Under the pieces are notes generated by a model, which did not search any database, was not told where the DNA came from, and saw only the letters and a program-made list of their open reading frames with translations. DNA of 64,000 nucleotides, taken from NCBI GenBank assembly GCA_003290165.1, contig QNQO01000529.1, positions 496,001-560,000 on the forward strand. Direction: 5' to 3'. Below, one piece after another: positions 47,001 to 53,599 of the stretch. The DNA is from Berberis thunbergii (taxonomy: Eukaryota; Streptophyta; Magnoliopsida; Ranunculales; Berberidaceae). The position numbers and the translations under genes were made by a program. How positions within the stretch are numbered: position 1 is the stretch's first letter; each line of letters opens with the position of its first letter.

Positions 47001-47453
47001 TTAAAAAGTCAAATAATACTGTGAAATGTTCAGACTTCATAAGTTGCATGCCTGCTGCCTGATCAAATGGATGCAATGCTGCTACGCACCTTTGCTTCTG
47101 TCAATTTTTAAAATAAATATTGTTCATTTTAAAAAGCCACAATAATACTGTGAAATGTTCAGATTCATAAGTTGCATGTCTACAGCTATATCACTATTGC
47201 ATGCAGTGATTTATCAGTGTTCTGCCACCAGTTAAAGCTGATCTTGGGGCCTTGTACCGAAGGGATTTTGTCCAGTTGGATCCTTGCTCTAAATTTTATA
47301 TGTTCAACACTCCCCAAAAAGTCTCACTGGACAAAATTAATACCGCTTATTTTTTAAAATTTTGATGCCTGTTCTACTTAATGTATTTGCAGGCCAGAGT
47401 CCACGGATGTTGAAGATCTCGAGAAGAGGTTGGCTTCTCTTCGTCGCATCTGA
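20024..47453 (+). CDS. VPS2.2: ESCRT-III subunit VPS2.2/2.3 (CHMP2B-like), 11 exons
   Basis: Joining the 11 exons listed below gives a 219-residue Snf7-family protein with no frameshift. ESCRT-III subunits polymerise on endosomal membranes to form intraluminal vesicles and are disassembled by the AAA ATPase VPS4/SKD1. Visible parts are a basic amphipathic N-terminus ([13 protein letters not shown]), the helical-hairpin core with [37 protein letters not shown] and [18 protein letters not shown], an acidic helix with [16 protein letters not shown], and a C-terminal MIM1 motif, [12 protein letters not shown], for VPS4 MIT binding. Length and wording fit the plant VPS2.2/2.3 pair; choosing between them needs alignment. 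All ten introns are GT-AG. Introns 2 (13,483 bp) and 7 (9,537 bp) are crowded with transposable elements, so long-intron splicing is required. Confidence 0.95.
20136..20180 (+). CDS. VPS2.2: VPS2 exon 2
   Basis: Encodes residues 14-28 ([15 protein letters not shown]), with acceptor TTCCAG and donor GTTTGC. It is followed by the 13.5 kb intron 2. Confidence 0.93.
20640..20690. repeat. Poly(C) tract in VPS2 intron 2
   Basis: A run of seven C, one G, then more than twenty C (about 20647-20683). Such runs can form G-quadruplex/i-motif structures, but they are also error-prone in assembly. Confidence 0.8.
20691..21399. other. Intron 2 sequence without recognised content
   Basis: Nothing identifiable beyond AT-rich intronic DNA and short frames lacking domains. 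Confidence 0.4.
21400..22167 (+). mobile_element. Diverged direct repeat ending in a LINE-like 3' tail
   Basis: Two adjacent diverged copies share GATCCAGGGGTGGAATGGGG-type sequence (about 21600) and GATCCAGAAGTGGATGGGGG-type sequence (about 21799), with matching text on either side. The end, TTTTTTCAATAAAATATTTTGCTTTGCCTGATAAAAAAA, resembles 3' ends of plant L1 LINEs (AATAAA, TTTGCTT, short A-run), suggesting a 5'-truncated insertion on the + strand. Confidence 0.45.
22230..22982. mobile_element. Non-autonomous hAT element, TIR TAGGGGTGGGCAT
   Basis: Perfect 13-bp inverted termini (TAGGGGTGGGCAT / ATGCCCACCCCTA) flanked by a perfect 8-bp target duplication GCTGAAAT (22222-22229 and 22983-22990). 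Both ends carry many subterminal GGGACGGGA/GATCGGGAC repeats, likely transposase-binding sites. The 753-bp body encodes no transposase. Confidence 0.9.
23687..24009. mobile_element. Tourist-like (PIF/Harbinger) MITE
   Basis: The 323-bp unit has long inverted halves starting GGGTGTGTTTGGTTGCATG and ending CAACTAAACACACCC. It is flanked by CAA and TAA, a decayed 3-bp duplication typical of PIF/Harbinger. The centre is also palindromic, so a transcript would fold into a long hairpin. A sister copy lies at 47867-48196. Confidence 0.8.
24010..25949. other. Intron 2 sequence without recognised content
   Basis: AT-rich DNA; no element ends, coding domains or RNA genes were identified. Confidence 0.4.
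25950..26528 (+). pseudogene. ndhF: Plastid ndhF fragment (NUPT), copy 1
   Basis: Encodes recognisable pieces of NADH dehydrogenase-like subunit F of the plastid NDH complex: [28 protein letters not shown], then in other frames [23 protein letters not shown] and LTAFYMFRI. These correspond to the middle of ndhF. Internal deletions and stops show long decay in the nucleus. Wording such as [12 protein letters not shown] fits plastid ndhF better than mitochondrial nad5. Confidence 0.85.
26534..27114 (+). pseudogene. ndhF: Plastid ndhF fragment (NUPT), tandem copy 2
   Basis: A near-identical repeat of the preceding unit, offset by 584 bases. The noticed differences are one base (GCGAGG against GGGAGG near 26768) and the T/A run near 27070. 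Both copies share the same deletions and stops, so the fragment decayed first and was duplicated later. Confidence 0.9.
27115..27535. other. Flank of the ndhF repeats, possibly organelle-derived
   Basis: Less AT-rich than the surroundings, with GGCTCGACCCAGGAATGGGG and similar text. It may be mitochondrial or plastid intergenic DNA that came with ndhF, but I cannot confirm this by eye. Confidence 0.25.
27536..28000 (-). mobile_element. Probable antisense LINE 3' end with small tandem repeats
   Basis: TTTTTTTAATCAATAAAACAAG followed by TTCATTGAAAAATCTAGC resembles the reverse complement of an L1 3' end. 27612-27705 contains about three copies of a GAGGTAAGACAAAAGTATTACA-like unit. Confidence 0.35.
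28010..28165. repeat. Direct repeat flanking the Copia element (left copy)
   Basis: AAGCCAACTACAATCTTAAC through CCAATCTAACCTAACCCTAA to TAACCAA recurs at 33225-33390 in the same orientation, with about 10-15% visible differences. It may be the paired LTR ends or remnants of an older retroelement into which the Copia element inserted. Confidence 0.6.
28443..28592 (+). mobile_element. 5' LTR of a Copia element
   Basis: A short 150-bp LTR beginning TGTTACAG and ending GATTACA, with TATATAAATAC as core promoter. It is followed at once by the primer-binding site TGGTATCAGAGC (28593-28604), complementary to the 3' end of initiator tRNA-Met, the usual Copia primer. Confidence 0.75.
28660..29200 (+). 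repeat. CGATCGA-rich leader of the Copia element
   Basis: The leader between primer site and gag is built of short variants of GATCGAAGTCGATCGACTCT and TTCCAGTCGATC, including three near-perfect units at about 28848-28920. It is rich in GTCGAC/CGATCG palindromes. Confidence 0.7.
29304..32799 (+). pseudogene. Copia gag-pol, frameshifted and 3'-truncated
   Basis: Domains appear in Copia order. Gag runs from 29304 ([19 protein letters not shown]). The zinc knuckle [14 protein letters not shown] is near 30050. The protease [11 protein letters not shown] is near 30303. The pre-integrase zinc region (HCRLGHP...[10 protein letters not shown]) is near 30690. The integrase DDE core comprises [15 protein letters not shown] and [12 protein letters not shown]. 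The reverse transcriptase from about 31860 carries VYVDDIVI near 32440. Frameshifts or stops fall near 29756, 30505, 30960, 31200 and 31400. At 32572 a second copy of the start of the RT replaces the remainder of RT and RNase H. No 3' LTR was found. Confidence 0.9.
32572..32799 (+). repeat. Duplicated RT segment fused to the Copia pseudogene
   Basis: About 228 bases repeat 32024-32251 (offset 548), differing at scattered bases. This second copy keeps the family-typical AFLHGDL, where the first has VFLHGDL, so it probably came from another, healthier element by template switching or recombination. Confidence 0.8.
32830..33224. other. Intron 2 tail after the Copia remnant
   Basis: Begins with a small tandem repeat of CCTCTTGACAAAAAATGGGAAA. 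No recognised gene or element. Confidence 0.4.
33225..33390. repeat. Direct repeat flanking the Copia element (right copy)
   Basis: Partner of 28010-28165, located after the Copia remnant and before VPS2 exon 3. Confidence 0.6.
33664..33698 (+). CDS. VPS2.2: VPS2 exon 3
   Basis: Encodes residues 29-40 ([12 protein letters not shown]) after a long T-tract acceptor ending TTTTAG; donor GTATTG. Only 35 bp long, flanked by the 13.5 kb intron 2 and a 91 bp intron. Confidence 0.92.
33790..33840 (+). CDS. VPS2.2: VPS2 exon 4
   Basis: Encodes residues 41-57 ([17 protein letters not shown]) of the first long helix. Acceptor TTTCAG, donor GTAAGT. Confidence 0.93.
34491..35334 (+). repeat. Tandem duplication in intron 4 ending inside exon 5
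   Basis: Two adjacent copies (34491-34897 and 34898 to about 35334) both start TCCTTGATGTTGATGATGGG and run through the same intron text into the first 54 bases of exon 5, stopping at ATCACT. The downstream copy continues into the rest of the real exon 5. Small indels distinguish them. Confidence 0.85.
34844..34897 (+). pseudogene. Partial, acceptor-less duplicate of VPS2 exon 5
   Basis: This 54-base copy of exon 5 would encode [18 protein letters not shown], against [18 protein letters not shown] in the real exon. Three of its five changed bases lie in arginine/glutamine codons of the helix. The 21 bases that precede the real exon, containing its branch/acceptor ATGCATGATGCAG, are missing precisely at the exon edge, so it should be skipped in splicing. 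Confidence 0.85.
35281..35385 (+). CDS. VPS2.2: VPS2 exon 5
   Basis: Encodes residues 58-92, including [20 protein letters not shown] of the core hairpin. Acceptor GATGCAG, donor GTTCTA. Confidence 0.94.
35466..35537 (+). CDS. VPS2.2: VPS2 exon 6
   Basis: Encodes residues 93-116, with [14 protein letters not shown]. Acceptor TGGCAG, donor GTATGT. Confidence 0.94.
35903..35974 (+). CDS. VPS2.2: VPS2 exon 7
   Basis: Encodes residues 117-140 ([16 protein letters not shown] and on). Acceptor TCCCAG, donor GTAAGA. Followed by the 9.5 kb intron 7. Confidence 0.94.
36440..36740 (+). repeat. Minisatellite of about 65-80 bp units
   Basis: Three full and one partial copies of a unit containing CTGGCTTGGCCATTCTCTTG and GGCTCATGTTGTTAGGTGG, followed by GTTTATAATAAAGG and a short A-run that may be a LINE-like tail. 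Confidence 0.7.
36863..38838 (-). pseudogene. 3' half of a hAT transposase gene, inverted copy
   Basis: On the minus strand the C-terminal hAT dimerisation region reads [15 protein letters not shown] (about 38251-38207), then [12 protein letters not shown] and [15 protein letters not shown]. Stops and frameshifts are frequent. The outer end is CAAGGATTGTGATT at 36863, the same terminus as the MITE at 943. The inner side runs to about 38838, where it meets a second copy in the opposite direction. Confidence 0.75.
39332..40108 (-). pseudogene. RTE-clade LINE, C-terminal reverse transcriptase and 3' end
   Basis: On the minus strand an open stretch (40014-39640) reads [43 protein letters not shown] and [16 protein letters not shown], which is typical of plant RTE elements. 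The 3' end has the GCCGACCCCGAAAATCTCGG hairpin-like segment and then (GAT)n, seen on the + strand as (CAT)n at 39332. It is inserted in the hAT coding region. The flanks carry a direct repeat of about 110 bp (39220-39331 and 40113-40220). Confidence 0.8.
41382..42538 (+). repeat. Internal tandem duplication of the hAT C-terminal region
   Basis: Copy 1 (41382-42006) and copy 2 (42007-42538) start with GAGAGATCGTCCCCCAACTT and end with CACATTATAGAAACAATTTTG. Copy 2 lacks about 100 bases around the segment after GGTCATGAGAATC. Confidence 0.8.
42985..43200 (+). mobile_element. RTE LINE fragment, + strand
   Basis: GAGGACAAAATTAGAGAAATG, GTCACGTGCGGAGGAGACC and GGAGGGTGTAGGCGGAAGGG match the reverse complement of the RTE copy at 39332-40108, in the segment just before its 3' end. 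The last 95 bases are repeated at 44435-44530. Confidence 0.7.
43205..44427 (-). mobile_element. Degenerate LTR related to the Athila-like LTR at 51669
   Basis: Read on the minus strand from 44427, it begins TGATATTCACATAATTATTA and continues ATTTATATATATTAGTG, TTTCATGTTTTGGTAG and AACCCTATTTAG. These match, in order, the first 350 bases of the LTR at 51669. Two tandem duplications lie inside: 229 bp (43391-43619 / 43620-43848) and 150 bp (43970-44119 / 44120-44270). The far end fades in C/T-rich sequence near 43205, and no internal region follows. It may be a truncated or solo LTR. Confidence 0.65.
44430..44590 (+). mobile_element. RTE LINE 3' end, + strand
   Basis: Repeats the end of 42985-43200 (GGGACGATCATTGAAAACTT), then continues to the RTE 3' terminus GTAGCCGACCGAG...GGGCTGTGATGATGATGATG. 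Together with that copy it flanks the degenerate LTR. Confidence 0.7.
45036..45260 (+). repeat. Small GCAAGCTGCTCCACTC repeat cluster
   Basis: Four variants of GCAAGCTGCTCCACTCTGCG (about 45038, 45109, 45157, 45209) at 45-70 bp spacing, between the hAT end and VPS2 exon 8. The open frames here come from the repeat and show no domain. Confidence 0.6.
45512..45592 (+). CDS. VPS2.2: VPS2 exon 8
   Basis: Encodes residues 141-167, the acidic segment [16 protein letters not shown]. Acceptor in a T-run ending TTTGCAG, donor GTTAGC. Confidence 0.94.
45676..45711 (+). CDS. VPS2.2: VPS2 exon 9
   Basis: Encodes residues 168-179 ([12 protein letters not shown]). Acceptor TTACAG, donor GTGAGT. Confidence 0.93.
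46135..46196 (+). CDS. VPS2.2: VPS2 exon 10
   Basis: Encodes residues 180-199 plus two bases of codon 200, beginning [13 protein letters not shown], the flexible linker before the MIM. Acceptor TGACAG, donor GTAAAT. Confidence 0.93.
47393..47453 (+). CDS. VPS2.2: VPS2 exon 11, with MIM1 motif and stop
   Basis: Completes codon 200 and encodes residues 201-219, ending [12 protein letters not shown] and TGA. This is the MIM1 consensus (leucines and an arginine spaced along one helix) that docks on the VPS4 MIT domain. Confidence 0.94.
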
Positions 47454-47866
47454 CTGGTTAAATGTATTGAATCCAGTTTGTGCCTTGCCCTATTAAATAC
47501 ACACTTTTCAACCTGTAAATTTTTTATGTTAAGAAGTGAGTAGAGGATGTACGATGAACATTACGGAATCTGAAAAGGTTTTCTCTATTTTATCAATATC
47601 CATGTTAATCAGTGTATTTTCTTATCAGTTGGAAAGAATCGAATAGTCCTAAATCATGGTGGCACGTTGATTGGATGAGGTGGTTATTTTTGTCTTTTAA
47701 TTTTTTTTTTCGTTTTGTGTTTAGAATCTGTAACGTAAGTTTTGCAATATCACTTTTGAATTTTTAGTGCAATATGTTTAAATTTGTAGTCGAGCAGGTG
47801 GTGAACTGGAGGAAAATATTACAAGTCTCCAAAGATTTAGTGGAGATAGTTGAGCATTGTAACTTA
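47454..47866 (+). other. VPS2 3' UTR and downstream DNA
   Basis: T-rich sequence after the TGA with no further coding exon. Near-upstream polyadenylation signals are only weak variants (for example ATTAAATAC at about 47493), so the end of the transcript cannot be fixed. Confidence 0.45.
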
Positions 47867-48196
47867 GGGTGTGTTTGGTTGCATGGAATCATATGCCATA
47901 GGAATCCATGAGGGGACCACTACATTTTAGGCTAAATTGATATATCACTTCACATTTACCATTTGACCATCATTTGATTTTGTGATCAATAGTGGTAATG
48001 AAAGTCCCATGAACATGAGAATCTCACTCCTTGGCCCTCCCAAGGCATGTAATTATCATGTTTATGAGACTTTCATTCCCACCATTGCTCACAAAATCAA
48101 ATGGTGGATGTGGAGTGATATATCAATTTAGCCTAAAATGTAAGGGTTTTCTCATGGATTTTCATGGCATAGGATTCCATGCAACCAAACACACCA
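47867..48196. mobile_element. Tourist-like (PIF/Harbinger) MITE, second copy
   Basis: A 330-bp inverted-repeat element starting GGGTGTGTTTGGTTGCATGG and ending CCATGCAACCAAACACACCA, with TTA on both sides (47864-47866 and 48197-48199). Sister of 23687-24009, and better preserved at its flanks. Confidence 0.88.
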
Positions 48197-48199
48197 TTA

Positions 48200-49529
48200 G
48201 ATGTTTGCAGGGAATAGAAACAAGAAGAAGAAATGTCTCCATAATTGAAGAATGAACGCTGGAAGAGTTTACTATGAAATTGCAATGACTATAACCCCAA
48301 TGGCTAAAAATTTCCTTCATTGTGAAAATCTCACAATCGTGGTAATTTTTATTTTAGGGTGCTTTCTTTGGATTTTCTTTTTAATACTTTTTACCTTTTC
48401 TCTTTAAAACATAATCACAAACACCATTCTCGGAATAGAAGTGTCAAAAAACTCAAAAGAGACACAAAAAAGGGGCACCCTAGAATTACTCTTATGTTAG
48501 TATGGGTGGATATGGTTGTGACCAAGCTTTGTTTCTTGAAAGTAAAATTGAAGGGATGATTAAGACGTCCAATGAGTTTGTCAATCTTGGATAAACAATT
48601 GACCTAGATGGCCCTATTTCTCAAAATCCTAAATAAATAAAAATAAATGCCTAAACCATCACGTATCCCGTAGTTACATGATCTTGAGTCGTATGCTATG
48701 AACTTTTTACACTTTTGCCATTTTAAACATAGAACCTATAGAGCTTTGGGATGTTTGTTGGTTCACTCTTCCATTGGAGATGTTCCCGAGTCCTGACCCA
48801 ACCCAATTGTTTTTTACAGCGACGACTACACACCACCATTCAAATTTTTTTTTCTTACTAATCAACACCACCCAAATATTTTAGAAAAACAAAACACCCA
48901 AAAATGCAAGAAACCCCAAAACGCAACCCTCGTCCTCATCATTCTCATCACTGCATCTCTTCCAAAGCCAGGCGAGCAAACTCCTCTTTCTCGTAGTTTC
49001 CCGTCGAAGGTAGGCGTCCCTTCCCTATATCTCCCTTGTCGATTGCATTCCCCTATCTCTCCCTCCTCGCAGCGTCCTATCCAAGGTTGCATCATGAATG
49101 ACTTCCACTTCTCTGTCTCTGATGAATTTGGTATTTCCTAATTCTCAAGTTCGTTTGGAGGAACTTAGATTGATTTTATTAGATGGAAATGAATGTGTTT
49201 AGTGAAGTTGATGATGTTAGAATTGAAGATTTAAGGGTGAACATGCGGGTGAAGAAGATAATCAATTTAAAGAGCAAGAACAATCAATTCCAATTGAGGT
49301 AACACTGTCAATTTGCATCGTATTAATTTTTTTATTGTATTTTACAAGATAATTGTTTGATGAATTGGTGCGTAGGCATTTCTCTTGGATGTAATAAAGA
49401 TGGACATGCCTATAAACGAGGTTGAGAACCTAGAGACGAACCATGTAGAGATAACCACCATTTCGTTGTTAAGAAAATCAAAAAATATAATTTAATATAT
49501 GAAACTAAGTATAAAATGAATCATTATGC
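48200..49529. other. Spacer and presumed 5' region of the Mutator-like element
   Basis: 48200-48850 holds nothing recognisable. 48900-49100 is C/T-rich, like a transcript leader. 49190-49310 has short acidic-rich pieces that could be first exons of the transposase gene, but the frame is not clear. I looked for Mutator terminal inverted repeats here and could not define one. Confidence 0.35.
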
Positions 49530-51668
49530 AAAATGATGATGATAATGATGATGGCAAGTTACTCGATTATGAAAGTTGTGATATTAACAGTGAAGAAAGA
49601 TCAATGAAAGTGATACTCGATGGTGGTGACTTATTTGTTACGGAAGAGGTAAGATAGTTTGTGTATTTTCGTTTTCACCGGTTTCCATGTGATATTGTTA
49701 TAAATATGTTGTTATTAACAAGTTATATATATTTTTTAGGTATTCTCATCAAGGTCTGTGTTGATAGCTTGGCTCCAAAGCATCAGTATGGATAATAACA
49801 TGGTTGTTATTATCACTAAACCAAAACCTGCTAATTACAGACTGAAGGAAATGATCCATTTTGGTTGTGAAAATGGAGGGAAGCCCGACAAAAGGTTAAA
49901 GAATTTCGTCCGATCAAGCAGTACAAAGAAGTGTTGCTGCACATTTCAATTGAGAGCGGACCCACTAGAGAATGACCATTGGATGTTGCAAGTGACATGT
50001 GGAACCCACAATCATCCTCGAACAAAATCACTATTTGGTCATTCGTTTGTTGGTAAATTGAATGAAGAGGAGATGATATATGTGCAGAATATGGCAAAGT
50101 CAGGTGTGAACCCTTGCCACATCTTGTCTCGGTTGAAAGAGATTTATCCTAATAATATCTCGAATTTGAAGAATATTTACAATGTACTTTGCAATAAAGA
50201 TAGTCCAATAAAAAGGTAGGACGATTTTGCAACATACTCTGCACTTGTTGAGGGAGCATAATTACATAGAGTGGAATACTGTTGATGAGAGGAATAGAGT
50301 CACCAACATTTTTTTGGCTCATCCTGAAACAGTTAAATTAGCAAAATGTTTTCCACAAGTGATGCTTATGGATTGTACATATAAAACGAATCACTATAAG
50401 ATGTCGTTGTTTGAGATTGTTGGTGTGACGTCAACCAAAAAGATTTTCAATGTTGCATTTTGTTTTATGTTTTCTGGGAATGAAGAGTCATACGCTTGGG
50501 CATTGAAAAAACTTGTAGAATTTTTTAGCCAGACAACTTGCCTAGCATGTTTGTCACTGATAGAGAATTGAGTTTGTTCAAGGCAATTGAACGAGTTTTT
50601 CCCAAGGGAATGAGATTATTGTGCACATGGCACATAAACACAAATGTTGAGAAGAATTGCAAAAACATTTTGAGAATCATGACGTTGGTGGTATGAGTTT
50701 ATAGATTCTTTTTCAGATTTGTATAAATCAAGTACATAGGAGAAATGGAACAAGGCCACAGTTGACTTTGATAAAAAAAATGGGCATCACACCTAAAGTG
50801 TTTGAAATATGTAAGGACGGTTTGGTATCTGCAGAATGAGTACTTTGTCAGTGCATGGACCGATACATTTATGCATTTTGGTCAACAGATAACCGGTCGC
50901 ATTGATGGGGCACACTCGAAGTTGAAGAACATGTTGAAAAATTCACAGGGTACATTCCTGAATGTATGGACAAAGATGCATGATATGATCCAAATCAAAC
51001 TGATAGAAATAAAATCATCATTTTAACAAAGTCAGACGAATGTGAAGAATGAACACGTGTTAAGATTATTTGGCAAACTTGATGGGTCGGTGGCATACAA
51101 AGCTTTTGATTTCATTTTATTAGAAATTGGGAGGTGTGAAAATATAGGCAAGGACCCTGTCAAGTGTGGATGTGTGATTCAAACCACTCATGGATCACCT
51201 TGTGCTCATGAAATTACATGGTATCTAATTCCCATTGGACAACTTCCACTAGGCACCTTAGACAGGTATTGGCTTCAAATTGGCACCACACCTATTCGTG
51301 AACGTGGGGATGTGATTATAGACCCAGTGGTCGACACCCTTATGCAGAGGTTTAATGAATCAACTCCCGATCAGAAGTTGGTGTTGAAGAGGAAGCTTCT
51401 AGAGTTGAGTTGTTCGGGTTCAACTATAATGATTGAACCATCTGCACTTGTGGCTGGCAAGGGGAAACCTAAAAAAATGAAATTGTCTAAGCACAAGAGG
51501 TCAACAAAAAGGGACTCATCAGGGCACGAATACGCCATGACTCAAGAGGAACTAAAAGGCAAAACTAAGAAGTTGTCTAACAAAAAGGAGAAGCCAAAAA
51601 ATCGTAACACTAAATTGATGAGCCAAATTTCGTCTTAGATACAGGATTATATTGACAACATTGAGAAC
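49530..51668 (+). pseudogene. Mutator-like (MULE) transposase gene, FAR1-MULE-SWIM part
   Basis: An acidic exon (about 49530-49648, ending in FVTEE) joins through a GT-AG intron to 49740. A FAR1-type DNA-binding domain follows (HFGCENGGKPDKR, STKKCCCTFQLRADPL, LQVTCGTHNHPR). The transposase core then shows VMLMDCTYKTNHYKMSLFEI with the first catalytic Asp, and MFVTDRELSLFKAIERVFP with the next. 50802-51026 reads YFVSAWTDTFMHFGQQ and SQGTFLNVWTKMH. The SWIM zinc finger is CGCVIQTTHGSPCAHE (about 51160-51210). A lysine-rich linker ends at an in-frame TAG (51636-51638), after which the frame stays open to the retrotransposon insertion. Frameshifts lie near 50220, 50530, 50650-50800 and 51030. 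The coding sequence resumes at 59061 as an OTU domain. Confidence 0.85.
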
Positions 51669-53430
51669 TGATATACATGTACTTATTACAAAATATATCC
51701 CTTAATTTATATATGTTAGTGCTTAAATTAATATATTTTATTCTAATTATTTCAATTTTTATGTTTTTGTAGGAATCTGCGCGCGTGAACAATAAAATCG
51801 CATTAAGGCGATAATTTGAGAAAATGATTAATTTGTCGATTCTAGCGGTGGTACAAAAGAGTGGTTCACACATCTAAGCCTAACCCGAATAAGCATGGTC
51901 CACTTACTTTAACCAAGCCCAAGCCCAAGCCCAGAAAGCTAGAATCCTAAGCCCAGCCTAACAAGGAAATAGGGGAACCCTATTTAGGTTTCTCTCTTGC
52001 CTTCTCTTTAAAGACTCCTCTCTTCAACGTTTCCTGATCTTGCTCTCTTTTGCAGCCACCATCACCACCTCCACCGAGGCAGAGACATAGATCTCTCGCC
52101 ACTAACCAACCACCATCTCGCCACCGTCCTCTCTGTCCATAACACAGCCGCCATCACCCCAGCACCATCGCCACCACTGCGCGCACGGTACTGCCGCGAA
52201 ACAGGGAGCACCTCCCTGTTTCTCTCCCTCGCAGCAGCCCTCCTTCCTCTTTCTCTCTCCGCCTTCGGTCTCTCTACCTGTTCCATCTCACTCCACCACC
52301 ACTGCGACAGAGCCATCTCTCCCTCTTTCAGAGTCACCACCGCCATCACCGCCACGAAAAGAAGCTCGCGACAGAACACCTCCATTTCCCTGTTTCGCTT
52401 CCACCTCTCGTTGTTCCTCACTCTCTCTCTTTGTTCTCGCAGGTGCCTGAGACGTTCGGAGGACGAATAAGCTCACGAGCGGAGAACAGCGGCGGAGTTG
52501 GTCGCGTCGCGCTGGAGAAGACGAACCTGCAGGCCTCGTGACTGTGAGGCGGGAGAAACTGTATTTCAAAAACTGAAAAACAGTTTTGGCTATTGACACC
52601 CCGAGAATCTGTAAGAGCCACCACATAGCCTTTTTAGCTCTTTTTCTCGGGATTCGTGCACATACAGGAAGTGATGGATTTCTCCTCCACTGATGCTGTG
52701 ACCACCACCACCATGAGTCACTGAACCCCACGCAAGGTGAAGAGGTAAACTCCTAGATGTAACGAACTAAATTAGTAATTGATTCGCTTTAAGTTTTCAT
52801 GATGAATAATGATGTTTAATGATTATCACTTTTATTTAATATAGAAATTTATGTTATTTCAGTGAGAAGGATATCATAGATTTCTTCGTAGATTTTTATT
52901 ATTCCGGTGATTATCTTTTCTTCTCCATATAAGATTAGTCATGTTTTTCTTATGTGTGGAATGTTTAAGAATTAATTGATTTCGGTAGGTTAGTTATATG
53001 TGATCGTCATTTATTACGGTATTGTCTTCAGATATATCGTAAGTTTAAGATATCACATATGACAAACATTTGTGTTTTCTTAGAAGAAGTGAAATCTAAA
53101 ATTCATTTACATTAGGGTATATTAATGATTAAAAGATTATTTTTCCGATTACGTCGTTTGGGATGTGAAACACGTAGTTGAGTCATCATAGCGAATCAAT
53201 ACTAGTTGGCGCGTGAAGTCTAGGAGGGATTCTTGGAACCTTGTGATTTTTCCAAACTTAATTTTCATTAAATTAAATTCAATTTCGTATTTTAAATTTG
53301 TTAGAATTTATTAACTTTAGTTTCGCATAGTTTGTTTTCCTTAACCTTATTTTGTAGATCGTTTTTCCTCGTGGGATCGACACCCCATTCTTTACTGCAA
53401 TTGACCGCGTGTATTGTCTGGGCGTAATCA
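51669..53430 (+). repeat. 5' LTR of the Athila-like element
   Basis: 1762 bp, TG...CA. It includes a 12-bp indel relative to the 3' LTR (extra AAGCCCAAGCCC at about 51920) and a C/T-rich block at 52040-52450. The minus-strand open frames in that block are artefacts of composition. Confidence 0.93.
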
Positions 53431-53435
53431 AATTT

Positions 53436-53453
53436 TGACGCCGTTGCCGGGGA
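53436..53453 (+). promoter_or_regulatory. Primer-binding site, tRNA-Asp type
   Basis: TGACGCCGTTGCCGGGGA lies 5 bases after the LTR and matches the TGGCGCCGTTGCCGGGGA site of Athila-group elements, with one change. Confidence 0.85.
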
Positions 53454-53599
53454 ACAAGCGTCATTCTACAAGGAAGGTTTCGGGTATTATCTTTCTTGCT
53501 CATTTTTCATTTTATTTTATTTTTAGGTTTTAGGTTCAGTTAAATTTTTATTTTTATTTTATTTCTAATTAATTTAAAAAAAAAACATTGGGGGAGTGA

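Noticed and set aside
52062..52731. Long minus-strand open frames in the 5' LTR (and at 57704-58376 in the 3' LTR)
   Set aside because: They come from the C/T-rich LTR leader read backwards, recur in both LTRs, and show only low-complexity Arg/Glu-rich sequence.
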